A stretch of 64,000 bases of DNA from Pseudomonas frederiksbergensis (GTDB taxonomy: Bacteria > Pseudomonadota > Gammaproteobacteria > Pseudomonadales > Pseudomonadaceae): the NCBI RefSeq assembly GCF_000802155.2, contig NZ_JQGJ02000020.1, forward strand, positions 1 through 64,000. The letters are read 5' to 3'. The stretch's first letter is position 1. The number at the start of each line of letters is the position of its first letter. The translations under genes and the position numbers were made by a program. The notes beneath the pieces are model-generated. The model was not told the DNA's origin and did no database searches. It worked only from the letters and a program-made list of their open reading frames with translations. Positions 1 through 7,805 of the stretch are shown in pieces.

Positions 1-9
1 GTCGGCGGC

Positions 10-204
10 ATGCCTGAACAGATCCGGTATATGGAGCTGCGACCCAGCCGCCCAGGCCGCAAGCCTAAATGTCATTGCGGCTGCGGGACGCCAAAGACCC
101 ACCATGGCATGACCAACGGCGTTTGCCTAACGAGTGGCTGCGAGCTGTACATCCGTCGCTGGACCAAAACCGGCAGCGCGCGTCTCAACCCAATTCAGCA
201 GTAA
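10..204 (+). CDS. Small Cys-rich phage-type hypothetical protein
   Basis: A 64-residue reading frame at the left edge, in the integrated element. It has a basic N-terminus (RPSRPGRKPK) and a cluster of cysteines (CHCGCG near residue 21, then CLTSGC) that could bind a metal, but no family was recognised. No clear ribosome binding site is visible because the window begins 9 bases upstream. It runs in the same direction as the genes up to the integrase. Only position and composition support it, so it may not be a real gene. Confidence 0.4.
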   Translation: MPEQIRYMELRPSRPGRKPKCHCGCGTPKTHHGMTNGVCLTSGCELYIRRWTKTGSARLNPIQQ

Positions 205-254
205 CCCCTCCCCCTTCAAAGTCAGCCGCTATAGCGGCAAGGAAAAGTGTTGCC

Positions 255-824
255 GTGAGCATCATCGACGACGTAATGACGGACAAAATCACCCTGCACG
301 GCCTGGGCTTTGTGCAAGTCCAGCTCGAAGGCAATCAGCGCCTGCACGTATGGCACCCTGAGCTCCCGCGCCGGGCATGCTTCAAGCACTCAGCGATCCA
401 TGACCACCGCTTCAACTTCACCTCGCGGGTGATCGTGGGCAAGCAGATCAATCGCTGCTATGAGTTAGAGCGCTGCGACGATGGCGGGTTTGTGCTGTAT
501 CTGCATGAGGGCGCCCGCACACCAGGTGGCGGTAGGCCGTGGACTCCAGACGGCCGCGCCCACCTGATACCGGATGGCACGATAACCGTGGAAGCCGGCA
601 ACGACTACAACACCCGGGCATACCACTACCACCGAACCGAGCCAGGCGGCGATGGTCGAGTCGCCACGATCATGGCGAAGCGCGGCGAATACCCGGAGGG
701 CGCCCACTCGACCTGCACCTACGGCGTTCAGCCGGATACGGACTTCGACCGGTACCAGTGGTCACCGGCCAAGCTCTGGGAAATCGTGTCCGATGTGATG
801 CTCGGCCAGAAGGTGACGCCATGA
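255..824 (+). CDS. Phage-borne hypothetical protein with cupin-like histidine pattern
   Basis: I read 189 residues from the GTG at 255, which has AAGGAAAA about 9 bases upstream; an ATG at 276 is the alternative, and the open frame further upstream has no such signal. The protein contains HSAIHDHRFNF near residue 48 and YHYH near residue 122, an HxH...H spacing like metal-binding cupin folds, plus several Gly/Asp turns. The reaction is unknown and the cupin assignment is an inference from this pattern. The stop overlaps the next start as ATGA at 821, so the two are translationally coupled within the phage-type operon. Confidence 0.65.
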   Translation: MSIIDDVMTDKITLHGLGFVQVQLEGNQRLHVWHPELPRRACFKHSAIHDHRFNFTSRVIVGKQINRCYELERCDDGGFVLYLHEGARTPGGGRPWTPDGRAHLIPDGTITVEAGNDYNTRAYHYHRTEPGGDGRVATIMAKRGEYPEGAHSTCTYGVQPDTDFDRYQWSPAKLWEIVSDVMLGQKVTP

Positions 825-1213
825 CCATCGACAAAGCGAAATATGAACGCCTGATGGGCGTGTGCCAGAAGGGATACCCAGCATCGAACATTCACGTCGA
901 GTACGCAAACAACACACTGTCCGAGTGCTATGGGGCGATTGGAGCTCTGCTGGCTGAAGTGAAGAAGATCGACGCGGACCGCAAAGCCTGCTGGGCAGAG
1001 TTCAAGGTACAGGGCCGCCAGCTCGACCAACTCAAGGCCGAGAACGAAGCGCTCCGCCAGGCCCTCCAGGCCATCACCACCCAGGTAGACGGAAACATCC
1101 GCCCCACCGTCCGCGACTGCATCAACGGGCAGAACAACGTCCAGGACATCTATGGTTACTGCGATCAGATCGAATCGATTGCAGCGGCAGCGATGAAGGA
1201 GCCGCAGCCATGA
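821..1213 (+). CDS. Phage-type hypothetical protein with short coiled coil
   Basis: 130 residues, starting at the ATG that overlaps the preceding stop (ATGA). The N-terminal half has Cys and Tyr residues without a known motif. Residues about 45-85 (DADRKACWAEFKVQGRQLDQ and on) show a heptad-like pattern of Leu/Ala with Lys/Glu, typical of a short coiled coil. Such proteins are common in the early or accessory regions of Pseudomonas prophages, but no function can be given. Its own stop at 1211-1213 overlaps the ATG of a tiny frame at 1210. Confidence 0.6.
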   Translation: MTIDKAKYERLMGVCQKGYPASNIHVEYANNTLSECYGAIGALLAEVKKIDADRKACWAEFKVQGRQLDQLKAENEALRQALQAITTQVDGNIRPTVRDCINGQNNVQDIYGYCDQIESIAAAAMKEPQP

Positions 1214-1266
1214 TCCTCCCCCTGCTCTACATGGCCCACCTGATATACAGGGGGCCGAGGCCATGA
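1210..1266 (+). CDS. Tiny 18-residue coupled frame
   Basis: A frame of 18 codons (MILPLLYMAHLIYRGPRP) sits exactly between two phage genes. Its ATG overlaps the previous stop as ATGA and its own TGA overlaps the next ATG as ATGA, and it is hydrophobic in its first half. It may be a small translated coupling peptide or may just reflect the spacing of the neighbours. The perfect overlap at both ends is the only evidence. Confidence 0.25.
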   Translation: MILPLLYMAHLIYRGPRP

Positions 1267-1580
1267 ACGACCAGCAGCTTCTTGAGTTGGCGGCAAAGGC
1301 GGCAGGAATAGGCCCTGTTCTCTGCTATGAGTCGGCGCGGAACTGCCTACGGATCGGTGACAGGGAGAGCTACCGCCTGTGGCGACCGCTAGATGACGAT
1401 GGCGATTCGTTGCGACTGGCTCTCAAGCTCGGGATCTGCATCGTCTTCATGGAAGAGCACGACTCGGTTGGTGCTGAGCACTCTCTACACGGCGTGATGA
1501 TTATCGAAGCCATGGACGATTTCGGTACGCGCCGCGCAATCGTCCGGGCCGCCGCTGAAATCGGCAAAGCCACCTCCTAA
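1263..1580 (+). CDS. Phage-type hypothetical protein, 105 aa
   Basis: Starts at the ATG overlapping the end of the tiny upstream frame, preceded by a GGGGGCCGAGG stretch that could serve as a ribosome binding site. The protein is soluble and acidic, with the pattern LWRPLDDDGDSLRLALKLGI, and resembles uncharacterised proteins of Pseudomonas and enterobacterial prophages that describe per-record state. No catalytic motif can be seen and no function is offered. It is followed by 53 bases and then another phage gene on the same strand. Confidence 0.6.
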   Translation: MNDQQLLELAAKAAGIGPVLCYESARNCLRIGDRESYRLWRPLDDDGDSLRLALKLGICIVFMEEHDSVGAEHSLHGVMIIEAMDDFGTRRAIVRAAAEIGKATS

Positions 1581-1633
1581 CCCCACTCCACCTACAGCCT
1601 GCCGGTGAACGGCGGGCGAGGAATTCTATCGCC

Positions 1634-2026
1634 ATGAATACCGATAGGAACCAGCGGCGCCTGCTGGAAAAGCAAAACGCCAAGTTGCCGCCATACCTCC
1701 AGCGAATGCCGCCGGAACAGTGGCCCGGATTCAAGCCGCCTGACCTGATCGAGGTTTGGCGATCCCGAAACTTTCTCGTTCAGATCTACGCGGAGCCGGC
1801 AGGCTACCAGCGTATGAGCATCTGCCGGTCGATTCACAACGGAGACAGCTGGGTAGACCAGGTTACCTGGGACGAATTGATGCGACTCAAGCGCGAGTGC
1901 GGTCGCGGTGATGCTGATGCGGTTGAAGTTTTCCCCGCAGACCAGGACATCGTGAACGTCGCGAACATGCGGCACTTGTTCTTCCCGCCAGAGCCGCTGT
2001 CCTTCAAGTGGAAGGCGCTGCGATAA
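1634..2026 (+). CDS. DUF7694-like phage protein
   Basis: 130 residues. GGCGAGGAATTCTATCGCC precedes the ATG, giving a usable ribosome binding site. The centre reads YQRMSICRSIHNGDSWVDQV followed by TWDELMRLKRECG; this 'MSICR...W.D.ITWDEL' arrangement is what I associate with DUF7694 proteins of Pseudomonas phages. The function of that family is not known. It lies in the run of small genes leading to the excisionase and integrase, in line with a phage accessory role. Confidence 0.6.
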   Translation: MNTDRNQRRLLEKQNAKLPPYLQRMPPEQWPGFKPPDLIEVWRSRNFLVQIYAEPAGYQRMSICRSIHNGDSWVDQVTWDELMRLKRECGRGDADAVEVFPADQDIVNVANMRHLFFPPEPLSFKWKALR

Positions 2027-2069
2027 CCCTCACCACCTTCTGCCGCCACGCGCGGCATGGAGCATCATC

Positions 2070-2303
2070 ATGGCAAAGGTCATTGCCCAAATTACGGCCA
2101 GGCTGCCGCGCCTCATGGAGGCAGGCGAATACAGGAAGCTGCGCTACGCCGGCGGTAAGCCGAGTCTGCAGCAGTTGAAGAAATGGATTGAGGAAGGCGA
2201 AGTTGTGGGAGAGGTAAAAGGCGGGATGTATTTCGTGGATCTTCAAGCGGTTGTGCTGGGGTCGAATGATCCCCTGCTCGCCAAGATGATGGAGGTGGGC
2301 TGA
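2070..2303 (+). CDS. Probable excisionase (Xis-like winged-helix protein)
   Basis: 77 residues. Residues about 26-55 (GGKPSLQQLKKWIEEGEVVG then GGMYFVDL) follow the helix-turn-wing layout of phage Xis proteins, in which a short 'RRW..EG.I' helix is followed by a small beta wing. Its TGA overlaps the integrase ATG as TGATG at 2301-2305, so the pair is translationally coupled, as expected of a recombination directionality factor. It would bend DNA at the attachment site to favour excision. A generic MerR/AlpA-type regulator is the alternative. Confidence 0.6.
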   Translation: MAKVIAQITARLPRLMEAGEYRKLRYAGGKPSLQQLKKWIEEGEVVGEVKGGMYFVDLQAVVLGSNDPLLAKMMEVG

Positions 2304-3442
2304 TGGCTCCGCCGCGCGCCAGGACAATCAAGAACCGGGATCTGCCGGCCAACCTTTACCCGAACGGGAAATATTGGCAGTACAAGAACCCGATCACCGG
2401 CAAGAAGACCAGCATCAATAAGCCGATGGCGGAGGCCATCAAGCTGGCCAACGCCGCCAACGCGAAGTTGCTGCCCTTGCTGGCCGACGACGGCGCGCTG
2501 CTGGCAATGCTCACAGGCGAGGCCGCGCCGAAGTTCAGCGGGTGCCTCGATCGTTTCGAGAAGGAATGGCTGGGCACCCGAAACTATGCCGAGCGGACGT
2601 TGAAGGAAATCAAATTCAAGTTGGCCCGGTACCGGGATGACCTGGGCGATTTGATGATGGGGCAGCTCGACGTGCTGACCGTGGCCGAATACCTCGACGG
2701 ATTCGAGAACAACGCCTACACCAAGCACCGCGGCCTGCTCGTTCAGATCTTCGCTTTCGCGGTGGCCAAGGGCTTGTGCGAACGCAACTCGGCCGAGCTG
2801 ACACTGATCAAGAAAGAGGCGGAGAAAAAGCGCCAGCGCCACACAGTCGAAGGTTTGAACACGATTTTGAATTACGTGGGGACGCCGATCTGGCTGAAGC
2901 GCGCTATCCGATTGGGCTTGCTGAGCCTTCAGCGGCGGGAGGATATCGTGATGTGGCCGAAGTCAGCCGTTGACCTCGAGCAGAACACCATCAAGGTGTC
3001 GCCCGGGAAAACACAGAACTATGGGAAGCCGGTGCACCTGGAGATCGCCATGGGGCCGGCGCTGCGCGAGGTGGTCGCTGAGTGCATGCGGTCGCCCGTC
3101 GTGTGCCCGTACCTGATCCACTACTCGCCGAAAGCCCGCAAGCGGTCGCAGCTCGACGCCAAGCTGCACTGGAACGCCGTCACGCCCGACTACCTGACCA
3201 AGTCATTCGCCCAGGCGCGGGATGAGTCCGAGGCATACAAGGACATACCGGCCGGCGAGCGCCCCACCTTTCACGAGATTCGGGCACTGGGCGCGTGGCT
3301 GTACGAGCAGCAGGGTTTCCCGCAGGAATACATCCAAGGGCTGATGGGTCACGCGGACGTCAAAATGACTGAACACTACCAGGCGGGCCATGGTGATGAC
3401 GCCGTGGTGTACATGCGGGTGAGCGCCGACCTGAAGGTGTGA
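2303..3442 (+). CDS. Tyrosine-family site-specific integrase
   Basis: 379 residues, about the usual length for a lambda-type integrase. The N-terminus (DLPANLYPNGKYWQYKNP) resembles the arm-site binding domain of lambda Int, residues about 60-150 form a core-binding domain, and the C-terminal half is catalytic. Visible active-site elements are the first Arg near LLSLQRREDI, the HEIR box (HxxR), and GHADVKMTEHYQ holding the second His and the nucleophilic Tyr. It points straight at tRNA-Val(GAC) 112 bases downstream, so this tRNA is the likely attachment site. Coupled to the excisionase upstream. Confidence 0.93.
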   Translation: MAPPRARTIKNRDLPANLYPNGKYWQYKNPITGKKTSINKPMAEAIKLANAANAKLLPLLADDGALLAMLTGEAAPKFSGCLDRFEKEWLGTRNYAERTLKEIKFKLARYRDDLGDLMMGQLDVLTVAEYLDGFENNAYTKHRGLLVQIFAFAVAKGLCERNSAELTLIKKEAEKKRQRHTVEGLNTILNYVGTPIWLKRAIRLGLLSLQRREDIVMWPKSAVDLEQNTIKVSPGKTQNYGKPVHLEIAMGPALREVVAECMRSPVVCPYLIHYSPKARKRSQLDAKLHWNAVTPDYLTKSFAQARDESEAYKDIPAGERPTFHEIRALGAWLYEQQGFPQEYIQGLMGHADVKMTEHYQAGHGDDAVVYMRVSADLKV

Positions 3443-3499
3443 GCGGTGGGCGTTTGCCCAAAATATTCCCAAAGTTTGCCCAAAGGCCAGACAACAAAA

Positions 3500-3526
3500 A
3501 AGGGCCCACCTTTCGGTGAGCCCTTC
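3500..3526 (-). terminator. Terminator downstream of tRNA-Val(GAC)
   Basis: Read on the minus strand, AAGGGCTCACC, a GAAA loop and GGTGGGCCCTT form a hairpin followed by a run of T at 3495-3499. It ends the tRNA-Val transcript. Because it lies on the element side of the attachment site it may be element-derived. Confidence 0.75.
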
Positions 3527-3554
3527 TAGACCGCCCAGCAGAGCGGATTTTGTT

Positions 3555-3600
3555 TGGTAGGCGCGATTGGACTCGAACCAACGACCCCCACCATGTCAAG
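3555..3600. other. Inferred attachment-site junction (tRNA 3' half)
   Basis: The integrase and excisionase stop just left of this tRNA 3' half, and tyrosine integrases commonly use such a segment as core site while restoring a complete tRNA. The second att copy lies outside the window, so the exact core and crossover are not visible and the extent given is approximate. Confidence 0.45.
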
Positions 3601-3631
3601 GTGGTGCTCTAACCAACTGAGCTACGTGCCT
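3555..3631 (-). tRNA. tRNA-Val(GAC)
   Basis: A 77-nt cloverleaf with encoded CCA (3555-3557) and anticodon GAC in CCTTGACATG. The acceptor stem pairs AGGCACG with CGCGCCT, leaving an A5-C68 mismatch; every other position pairs. Position 5 lies in the chromosomal 5' half and position 68 in the half that the integrated element would supply, so the mismatch may be a scar of integration. The T and D arms look normal. Confidence 0.93.
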
Positions 3632-3813
3632 GCTGTGAGGCGGCATTTTACGGAATTCCAAAGGGGTGTCAACACCTTTTTTCACCTAACCCTATGAATA
3701 TGCAAAATATTTAATTACCCCGCCGCGACGAAGATTCGGCGGTGGCTGGCGGCGGATTTTTATCTCGGGTAGGATCGCTGCATTCGTAAAAAATATAAAA
3801 CAGAGGTTCCAGA

Positions 3814-5097
3814 ATGGCGAACACATCCTACCCAGCGTCCTATTACGCCGCATCGGCCAACCCGGCGCCGTCACGCCCTGCCCTGCAGGACGATGTCGAA
3901 ACCGATGTGTGCGTGATCGGTGCGGGCTATACGGGGTTGTCTTCTGCGCTGTTTCTGCTGGAGCACGGTTTCAAGGTCACCGTCCTTGAGGCAGCCAAGG
4001 TTGGGTTCGGGGCTTCGGGTCGCAACGGCGGCCAGATCGTTAACAGCTATAGCCGCGACATCGATGTGATCGAGCGCAGCGTCGGCCCGCAGCAGGCGCA
4101 GTTGCTGGGCAACATGGCGTTCGAGGGTGGGCGGATCATTCGTGAGCGTGTGGCAAAGTATCAGATTCAGTGTGATTTGAAGGACGGCGGTGTATTCGCC
4201 GCCCTCACCGCTAAACAGATGGGCCACCTGGAGTCGCAGAAGCGTTTATGGGAGCGTTTCGGTCATACGCAGCTGGAGTTGCTGGATCAGCGGCGTATCC
4301 GCGAGGTGGTGGCTTGCGAAGAGTATGTGGGCGGCATGCTGGACATGAGCGGCGGGCATATTCATCCGCTTAACCTGGCTCTGGGCGAAGCGGCGGCGGT
4401 TGAATCACTGGGCGGCGTGATCTATGAGCAGTCGCCGGCGGTGCGCATCGAGCGCGGTGCCAGTCCGGTTGTGCATACGCCGCAGGGCAAGGTCAGGGCC
4501 AAGTTCATTATTGTGGCGGGCAATGCTTACCTGGGCAATCTGGTGCCGGAGTTGGCCGCCAAGTCGATGCCTTGCGGTACCCAGGTGATCGCCACCGAGC
4601 CGTTGGGCGATGAGTTGGCTCATAGGCTATTGCCTCAGGATTATTGCGTCGAAGACTGCAACTACTTGCTCGACTATTACCGGCTGACAGGCGACAAGCG
4701 CCTGATTTTCGGGGGCGGCGTGGTGTATGGCGCGAGGGATCCGGCGAACATCGAGGCGATCATCCGGCCGAAGATGCTCAAGGCGTTTCCGCAGCTCAAG
4801 GATGTGAAGATCGATTACGCCTGGACCGGAAATTTCCTGCTGACGCTGTCGCGTCTTCCGCAGGTCGGACGGTTGGGAGATAACATCTACTATTCCCAGG
4901 GCTGCAGCGGTCATGGCGTCACGTATACGCACTTGGCGGGCAAGGTGCTGGCAGAGGCGCTGCGAGGGCAGGCGGAGCGTTTTGATGCGTTTGCGGACCT
5001 GCCGCATTACCCCTTCCCCGGTGGTCAGTTGTTGCGTACGCCGTTTGCGGCGATGGGGGCTTGGTATTACGGGTTGCGGGATAAATTGGGGTTCTGA
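3814..5097 (+). CDS. puuB: FAD-dependent oxidoreductase, gamma-glutamylputrescine oxidase type
   Basis: 427 residues. An AGAGGTTCC ribosome binding site precedes the ATG. Residues about 28-60 hold the FAD-binding Rossmann motif (DVCVIGAGYTGLSSALFLLE) of the DAO family, then the GASGRNGGQI segment typical of glycine oxidase/PuuB-like enzymes. Near the C-terminus YYSQGCSGHGVTYTHLAGK is the second FAD-contacting motif. PuuB oxidises gamma-glutamylputrescine in putrescine catabolism, giving an aldehyde, ammonia and peroxide. No other puu genes are next to it, so a related amine substrate is possible. Confidence 0.85.
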   Translation: MANTSYPASYYAASANPAPSRPALQDDVETDVCVIGAGYTGLSSALFLLEHGFKVTVLEAAKVGFGASGRNGGQIVNSYSRDIDVIERSVGPQQAQLLGNMAFEGGRIIRERVAKYQIQCDLKDGGVFAALTAKQMGHLESQKRLWERFGHTQLELLDQRRIREVVACEEYVGGMLDMSGGHIHPLNLALGEAAAVESLGGVIYEQSPAVRIERGASPVVHTPQGKVRAKFIIVAGNAYLGNLVPELAAKSMPCGTQVIATEPLGDELAHRLLPQDYCVEDCNYLLDYYRLTGDKRLIFGGGVVYGARDPANIEAIIRPKMLKAFPQLKDVKIDYAWTGNFLLTLSRLPQVGRLGDNIYYSQGCSGHGVTYTHLAGKVLAEALRGQAERFDAFADLPHYPFPGGQLLRTPFAAMGAWYYGLRDKLGF

Positions 5098-5111
5098 AGC
5101 CGCCAACACCA

Positions 5112-5130
5112 TGGGCTGCTTCGCAGCCCA
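5112..5130. terminator. Hairpin after puuB-like gene
   Basis: TGGGCTGC-TTC-GCAGCCCA is a perfect 8-bp stem with a 3-base loop, 14 bases after the stop codon. It has no T run, so its role in termination or 3' end stabilisation is uncertain. Confidence 0.4.
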
Positions 5131-5156
5131 GCGGGAGCAAGCTCCCTCGCCACAGG
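5131..5156. repeat. REP-like palindromic element
   Basis: GCGGGAGCAAGCTCCCTCG followed by CCACAGG is a copy of the intergenic 'GTGGCGAGGGAGCTTGCTCC' sequence seen elsewhere in the window, here in inverse orientation. Confidence 0.6.
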
Positions 5157-5189
5157 GCTTGTTCCAATCTCCCAAATTCCGGAAACAAA

Positions 5190-5216
5190 AAACCCCGGTC
5201 TTTCGACCAGGGTCTT
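5190..5216 (-). terminator. Terminator of the tRNA-Val/Asp/Asp transcript
   Basis: On the minus strand ACCCTGGTC-GAAA-GACCGGGGT forms a nine-pair stem (one T-G) followed by a T run at 5186-5190. It lies 73 bases beyond the last tRNA-Asp and ends that minus-strand cluster. Confidence 0.8.
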
Positions 5217-5288
5217 TGCTATCGACTAGAAGGAGCTTTGCAGCTTTCTTCTTAGCTTCAAGGCGTTCAGTGGGCCTCGAAGCAGATA

Positions 5289-5365
5289 TGGCGCAGCGGA
5301 CGGGACTCGAACCCGCGACCCCCGGCGTGACAGGCCGGTATTCTAACCGACTGAACTACCGCTGC
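5289..5365 (-). tRNA. tRNA-Asp(GTC)
   Basis: A 77-nt cloverleaf with acceptor GCAGCGG/CCGCTGC, discriminator G and encoded CCA. The anticodon is GTC in GCCTGTCACGC. It is identical to the copy at 5455-5531 and is the promoter-distal member of a three-tRNA minus-strand cluster. Confidence 0.96.
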
Positions 5366-5454
5366 GTATCGCTGTGGACTTGCGTCCAGTTAACTCGTCT
5401 GATCAAAACCCTTGGGTCTGGATCTCGAACCAGGCGAACCTGCTTCGGAAAATA

Positions 5455-5531
5455 TGGCGCAGCGGACGGGACTCGAACCCGCGACCCCCGGCGTGACAGG
5501 CCGGTATTCTAACCGACTGAACTACCGCTGC
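5455..5531 (-). tRNA. tRNA-Asp(GTC), second copy
   Basis: Identical in sequence to the tRNA-Asp at 5289-5365, with anticodon GTC and encoded CCA. The 89-bp spacer between the two copies is not repeated, so duplication is confined to the tRNA itself. Confidence 0.96.
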
Positions 5532-5589
5532 GCGTCGGTGGAGGCTTTTGACAGCTTCCATCTTGCTTTCACAAGACTCTCAAGAAACA

Positions 5590-5665
5590 TGGTGGGTGAT
5601 GACGGGATCGAACCGCCGACATTCTGCTTGTAAGGCAGACGCTCTCCCGGCTGAGCTAATCACCC
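5590..5665 (-). tRNA. tRNA-Val(TAC)
   Basis: A 76-nt cloverleaf, acceptor GGGTGAT/ATCACCC, discriminator A and encoded CCA, anticodon TAC in CCTTACAAG. It is the first tRNA of the minus-strand Val-Asp-Asp cluster. Together with tRNA-Val(GAC) at 3555-3631 the window has both Val isoacceptors. Confidence 0.96.
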
Positions 5666-5766
5666 TTTGCTGCGTTGAGGCCGCGAAATTTACGCAGGTA
5701 CCGATGCTAAGTCAATAGCAGCGTTGAAGTTTTTTCAGAACAGTTCAACGACACCCGCTACCGCGC

Positions 5767-6540
5767 TCACTCGTAAATCATTTTCTTGGTCATGCCGCCG
5801 TCCACCACGAAGTCCTGCCCCGTGACGAAACCGGCGTTGCGCGACAGCAGCCACGCCACCATGGCCGCCACGTCCTCTACCGTGCCTACCCTGCCCGCCG
5901 GATGCTGGGCGTGATCGGCATCGGTGAGCGGCTGCGCACGACGTTGCGATGGGTCTCGCGCGTCGATCCAGCCAGGGCTGACGGCATTGACCCGGATCTC
6001 CGGCCCGAGGCTGATCGCCAAGGCGTGGGTCAGGGCCAGCAGGCCGCCCTTGCTTGCCGCATAGGCCTCGGTGTCCGGTTCGGACTGCGCGGCACGGGTC
6101 GAGGCCAGGTTCACGATGGCACCGTTGTGGGCGCGCAGGTACGGCGCGCAATGCTTGGCCAGCAGCATCGGCCCACCCAGGTTCACCGCCAGGACCCGGT
6201 TCCAATGAGCCAGGTCGAGGCTTTCCAGGGTGATGTTGTGCGGGTCGGCGATAGCCGCGTTGCACACCAGCGCGTCGAGCCTGCCGAACTGCCCAAGTAC
6301 TTCCGCAATGCCAGTGGCAACCTGCGCCTCATCCGACACGTCCATGGCGATGAACCAGGCATTGTCACCCAGGGTTTTCGCCACCTTGGAACCGCGTTCG
6401 CGATCCAGGTCGGTCAATACGACCTGCCAACCTTCACAGATCAACCAGGCGGCAATACCGAGGCCGATGCCCCGCGCGGCGCCCGTAACCAATGCAACCC
6501 GGCCATGAGTACCGCTCGGCGGCGTTGCCAACTCGATCAC
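5767..6540 (-). CDS. SDR family NAD(P)-dependent oxidoreductase
   Basis: 257 residues, a classical short-chain dehydrogenase. The cofactor motif TGAARGIG lies near residue 19, the NAA structural motif in VCNAAIADPH, the catalytic Ser in VNLAST and the YxxxK pair in AYAASKGG, and the family C-terminal 'VVDGGMT' is present. LTDLD at the end of beta-2 suggests NAD(H) over NADP(H). The substrate cannot be deduced. Its ATG overlaps the metZ stop (ATGA at 6537-6540), so it is co-translated with metZ. Confidence 0.9.
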   Translation of the reverse strand: MIELATPPSGTHGRVALVTGAARGIGLGIAAWLICEGWQVVLTDLDRERGSKVAKTLGDNAWFIAMDVSDEAQVATGIAEVLGQFGRLDALVCNAAIADPHNITLESLDLAHWNRVLAVNLGGPMLLAKHCAPYLRAHNGAIVNLASTRAAQSEPDTEAYAASKGGLLALTHALAISLGPEIRVNAVSPGWIDARDPSQRRAQPLTDADHAQHPAGRVGTVEDVAAMVAWLLSRNAGFVTGQDFVVDGGMTKKMIYE

Positions 6541-7748
6541 AAGGCCGCCAACCCGCGGGCCAGGTCGGCTTGCAGGTCCGCTACGTCTTCCAGGCCGACC
6601 GCCACGCGGATCAGGCTGTCACGAATACCTGCCGACTCCCTCTCTTGGGGCGACAGGCGACCATGGGACGTGGTGCTCGGGTGGGTAATGGTGGTCTTGC
6701 TGTCACCCAGGTTGGCAGTGATGGAAATCAACCGGGTCGCGTCGATGAAGCGCCAGGCGCCCTCCTTGCCGCCCTTGACCTCGAAGCTCACCACCGCACC
6801 GAAACCGCGCTGCTGGCGCAAGGCCAGTTCGTGTTGCGGATGGCTCTTGAGGCCGGCGTAATGCACCTTCTCGATGCCGTCCTGCTGCTCCAGCCACTCG
6901 GCCAGGGCCTGGGCGTTGGCGCAATGGGCCTTCATGCGCAGGCCTAGGGTTTCCAGGCCCTTGAGGAAGATCCAGGCGTTGAACGGGCTGAGGGTTGGTC
7001 CGGCGGTGCGCAAGAAACCAACAACCTCTTTCATCTGCTCGCCACGACCGGCGACAACACCGCCCATGCAACGGCCCTGGCCGTCGATGAACTTGGTGGC
7101 CGAATGCACCACCACGTCCGCACCCAGCTTCAGCGGCTGTTGCAGCGCCGGGGTGCAGAAGCAGTTGTCGACCACCAGCATGGCACCCTTGGCATGGGCG
7201 ATTTCCGCCAACGCGGCGATGTCCACCAGTTCGGCCAGGGGATTGGAAGGCGACTCGACGAAGAGCAGCTTGGTATTGGCCTTGATGGCGGCATCCCAAC
7301 CGGACAGGTCCGCCAAGGGCACATAGTCGACTTCCACGCCGAAACGCTTGAAGTACTTTTCGAACAGGCTGATGGTCGAACCGAAAACGCTGCGCGACAC
7401 CAGCACATGGTCGCCGGCGCTGCACAGGCTCATCACCACCGCCATGATCGCAGCCATGCCGGTGGCGGTCGCCACGGCTTGCTCGGCGCCTTCCAGGGCG
7501 GCGATGCGTTCCTCGAAAGCGCGCACGGTTGGGTTGGTGTAGCGCGAGTAGACGTTGCCCGGCACCTCGCCGGCAAACCGCGCCGCCGCATCGGCAGCCG
7601 TGCGGAACACATAGCTTGAGGTGAAGAACATCGGATCGCCATGCTCGGCTTCCGGCGTACGGTGCTGGCCCGCGCGAACCGCCAGGGTATCGAACGCTAC
7701 GCCTTCAAGGTCGCTGTCCAGCCGACCGGCATCCCAATCCTGACTCAT
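6537..7748 (-). CDS. metZ: O-succinylhomoserine sulfhydrylase
   Basis: 403 residues from the ATG at 7748, which follows AGGAGTGGCAGC; the longer open frame adds ten residues without a binding site. A Cys/Met metabolism PLP enzyme: the cofactor Lys is in VVHSATKFIDGQG, with VVDNCFCTPALQQP before it and SNPLAEL contacts upstream. It joins sulfide and O-succinylhomoserine to make homocysteine for methionine synthesis. It lies downstream of purF, separated by a hairpin, and overlaps the SDR gene. The purF-metZ order is the usual one in Pseudomonas. Confidence 0.95.
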   Translation of the reverse strand: MSQDWDAGRLDSDLEGVAFDTLAVRAGQHRTPEAEHGDPMFFTSSYVFRTAADAAARFAGEVPGNVYSRYTNPTVRAFEERIAALEGAEQAVATATGMAAIMAVVMSLCSAGDHVLVSRSVFGSTISLFEKYFKRFGVEVDYVPLADLSGWDAAIKANTKLLFVESPSNPLAELVDIAALAEIAHAKGAMLVVDNCFCTPALQQPLKLGADVVVHSATKFIDGQGRCMGGVVAGRGEQMKEVVGFLRTAGPTLSPFNAWIFLKGLETLGLRMKAHCANAQALAEWLEQQDGIEKVHYAGLKSHPQHELALRQQRGFGAVVSFEVKGGKEGAWRFIDATRLISITANLGDSKTTITHPSTTSHGRLSPQERESAGIRDSLIRVAVGLEDVADLQADLARGLAAL

Positions 7749-7777
7749 GCTGCCACTCCTGTAATCGGTTAAACGCA

Positions 7778-7801
7778 AACCGGCCCCTCGGGGCCGGTTC
7801 G
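7778..7801 (-). terminator. Hairpin between purF and metZ
   Basis: GAACCGGCCCC-GAG-GGGCCGGTTTGCG on the minus strand, five bases after the purF stop, is a strong stem with a weak T-rich tail (TTTGCGTTT). It probably acts as a partial terminator, letting some purF transcript reach metZ. Confidence 0.6.
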
Positions 7802-7805
7802 TGAC

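Noticed and set aside
465..1264. Minus-strand frames over the phage region
   Set aside because: They overlap the + strand phage genes that are coupled by ATGA overlaps and have no binding sites or domains.
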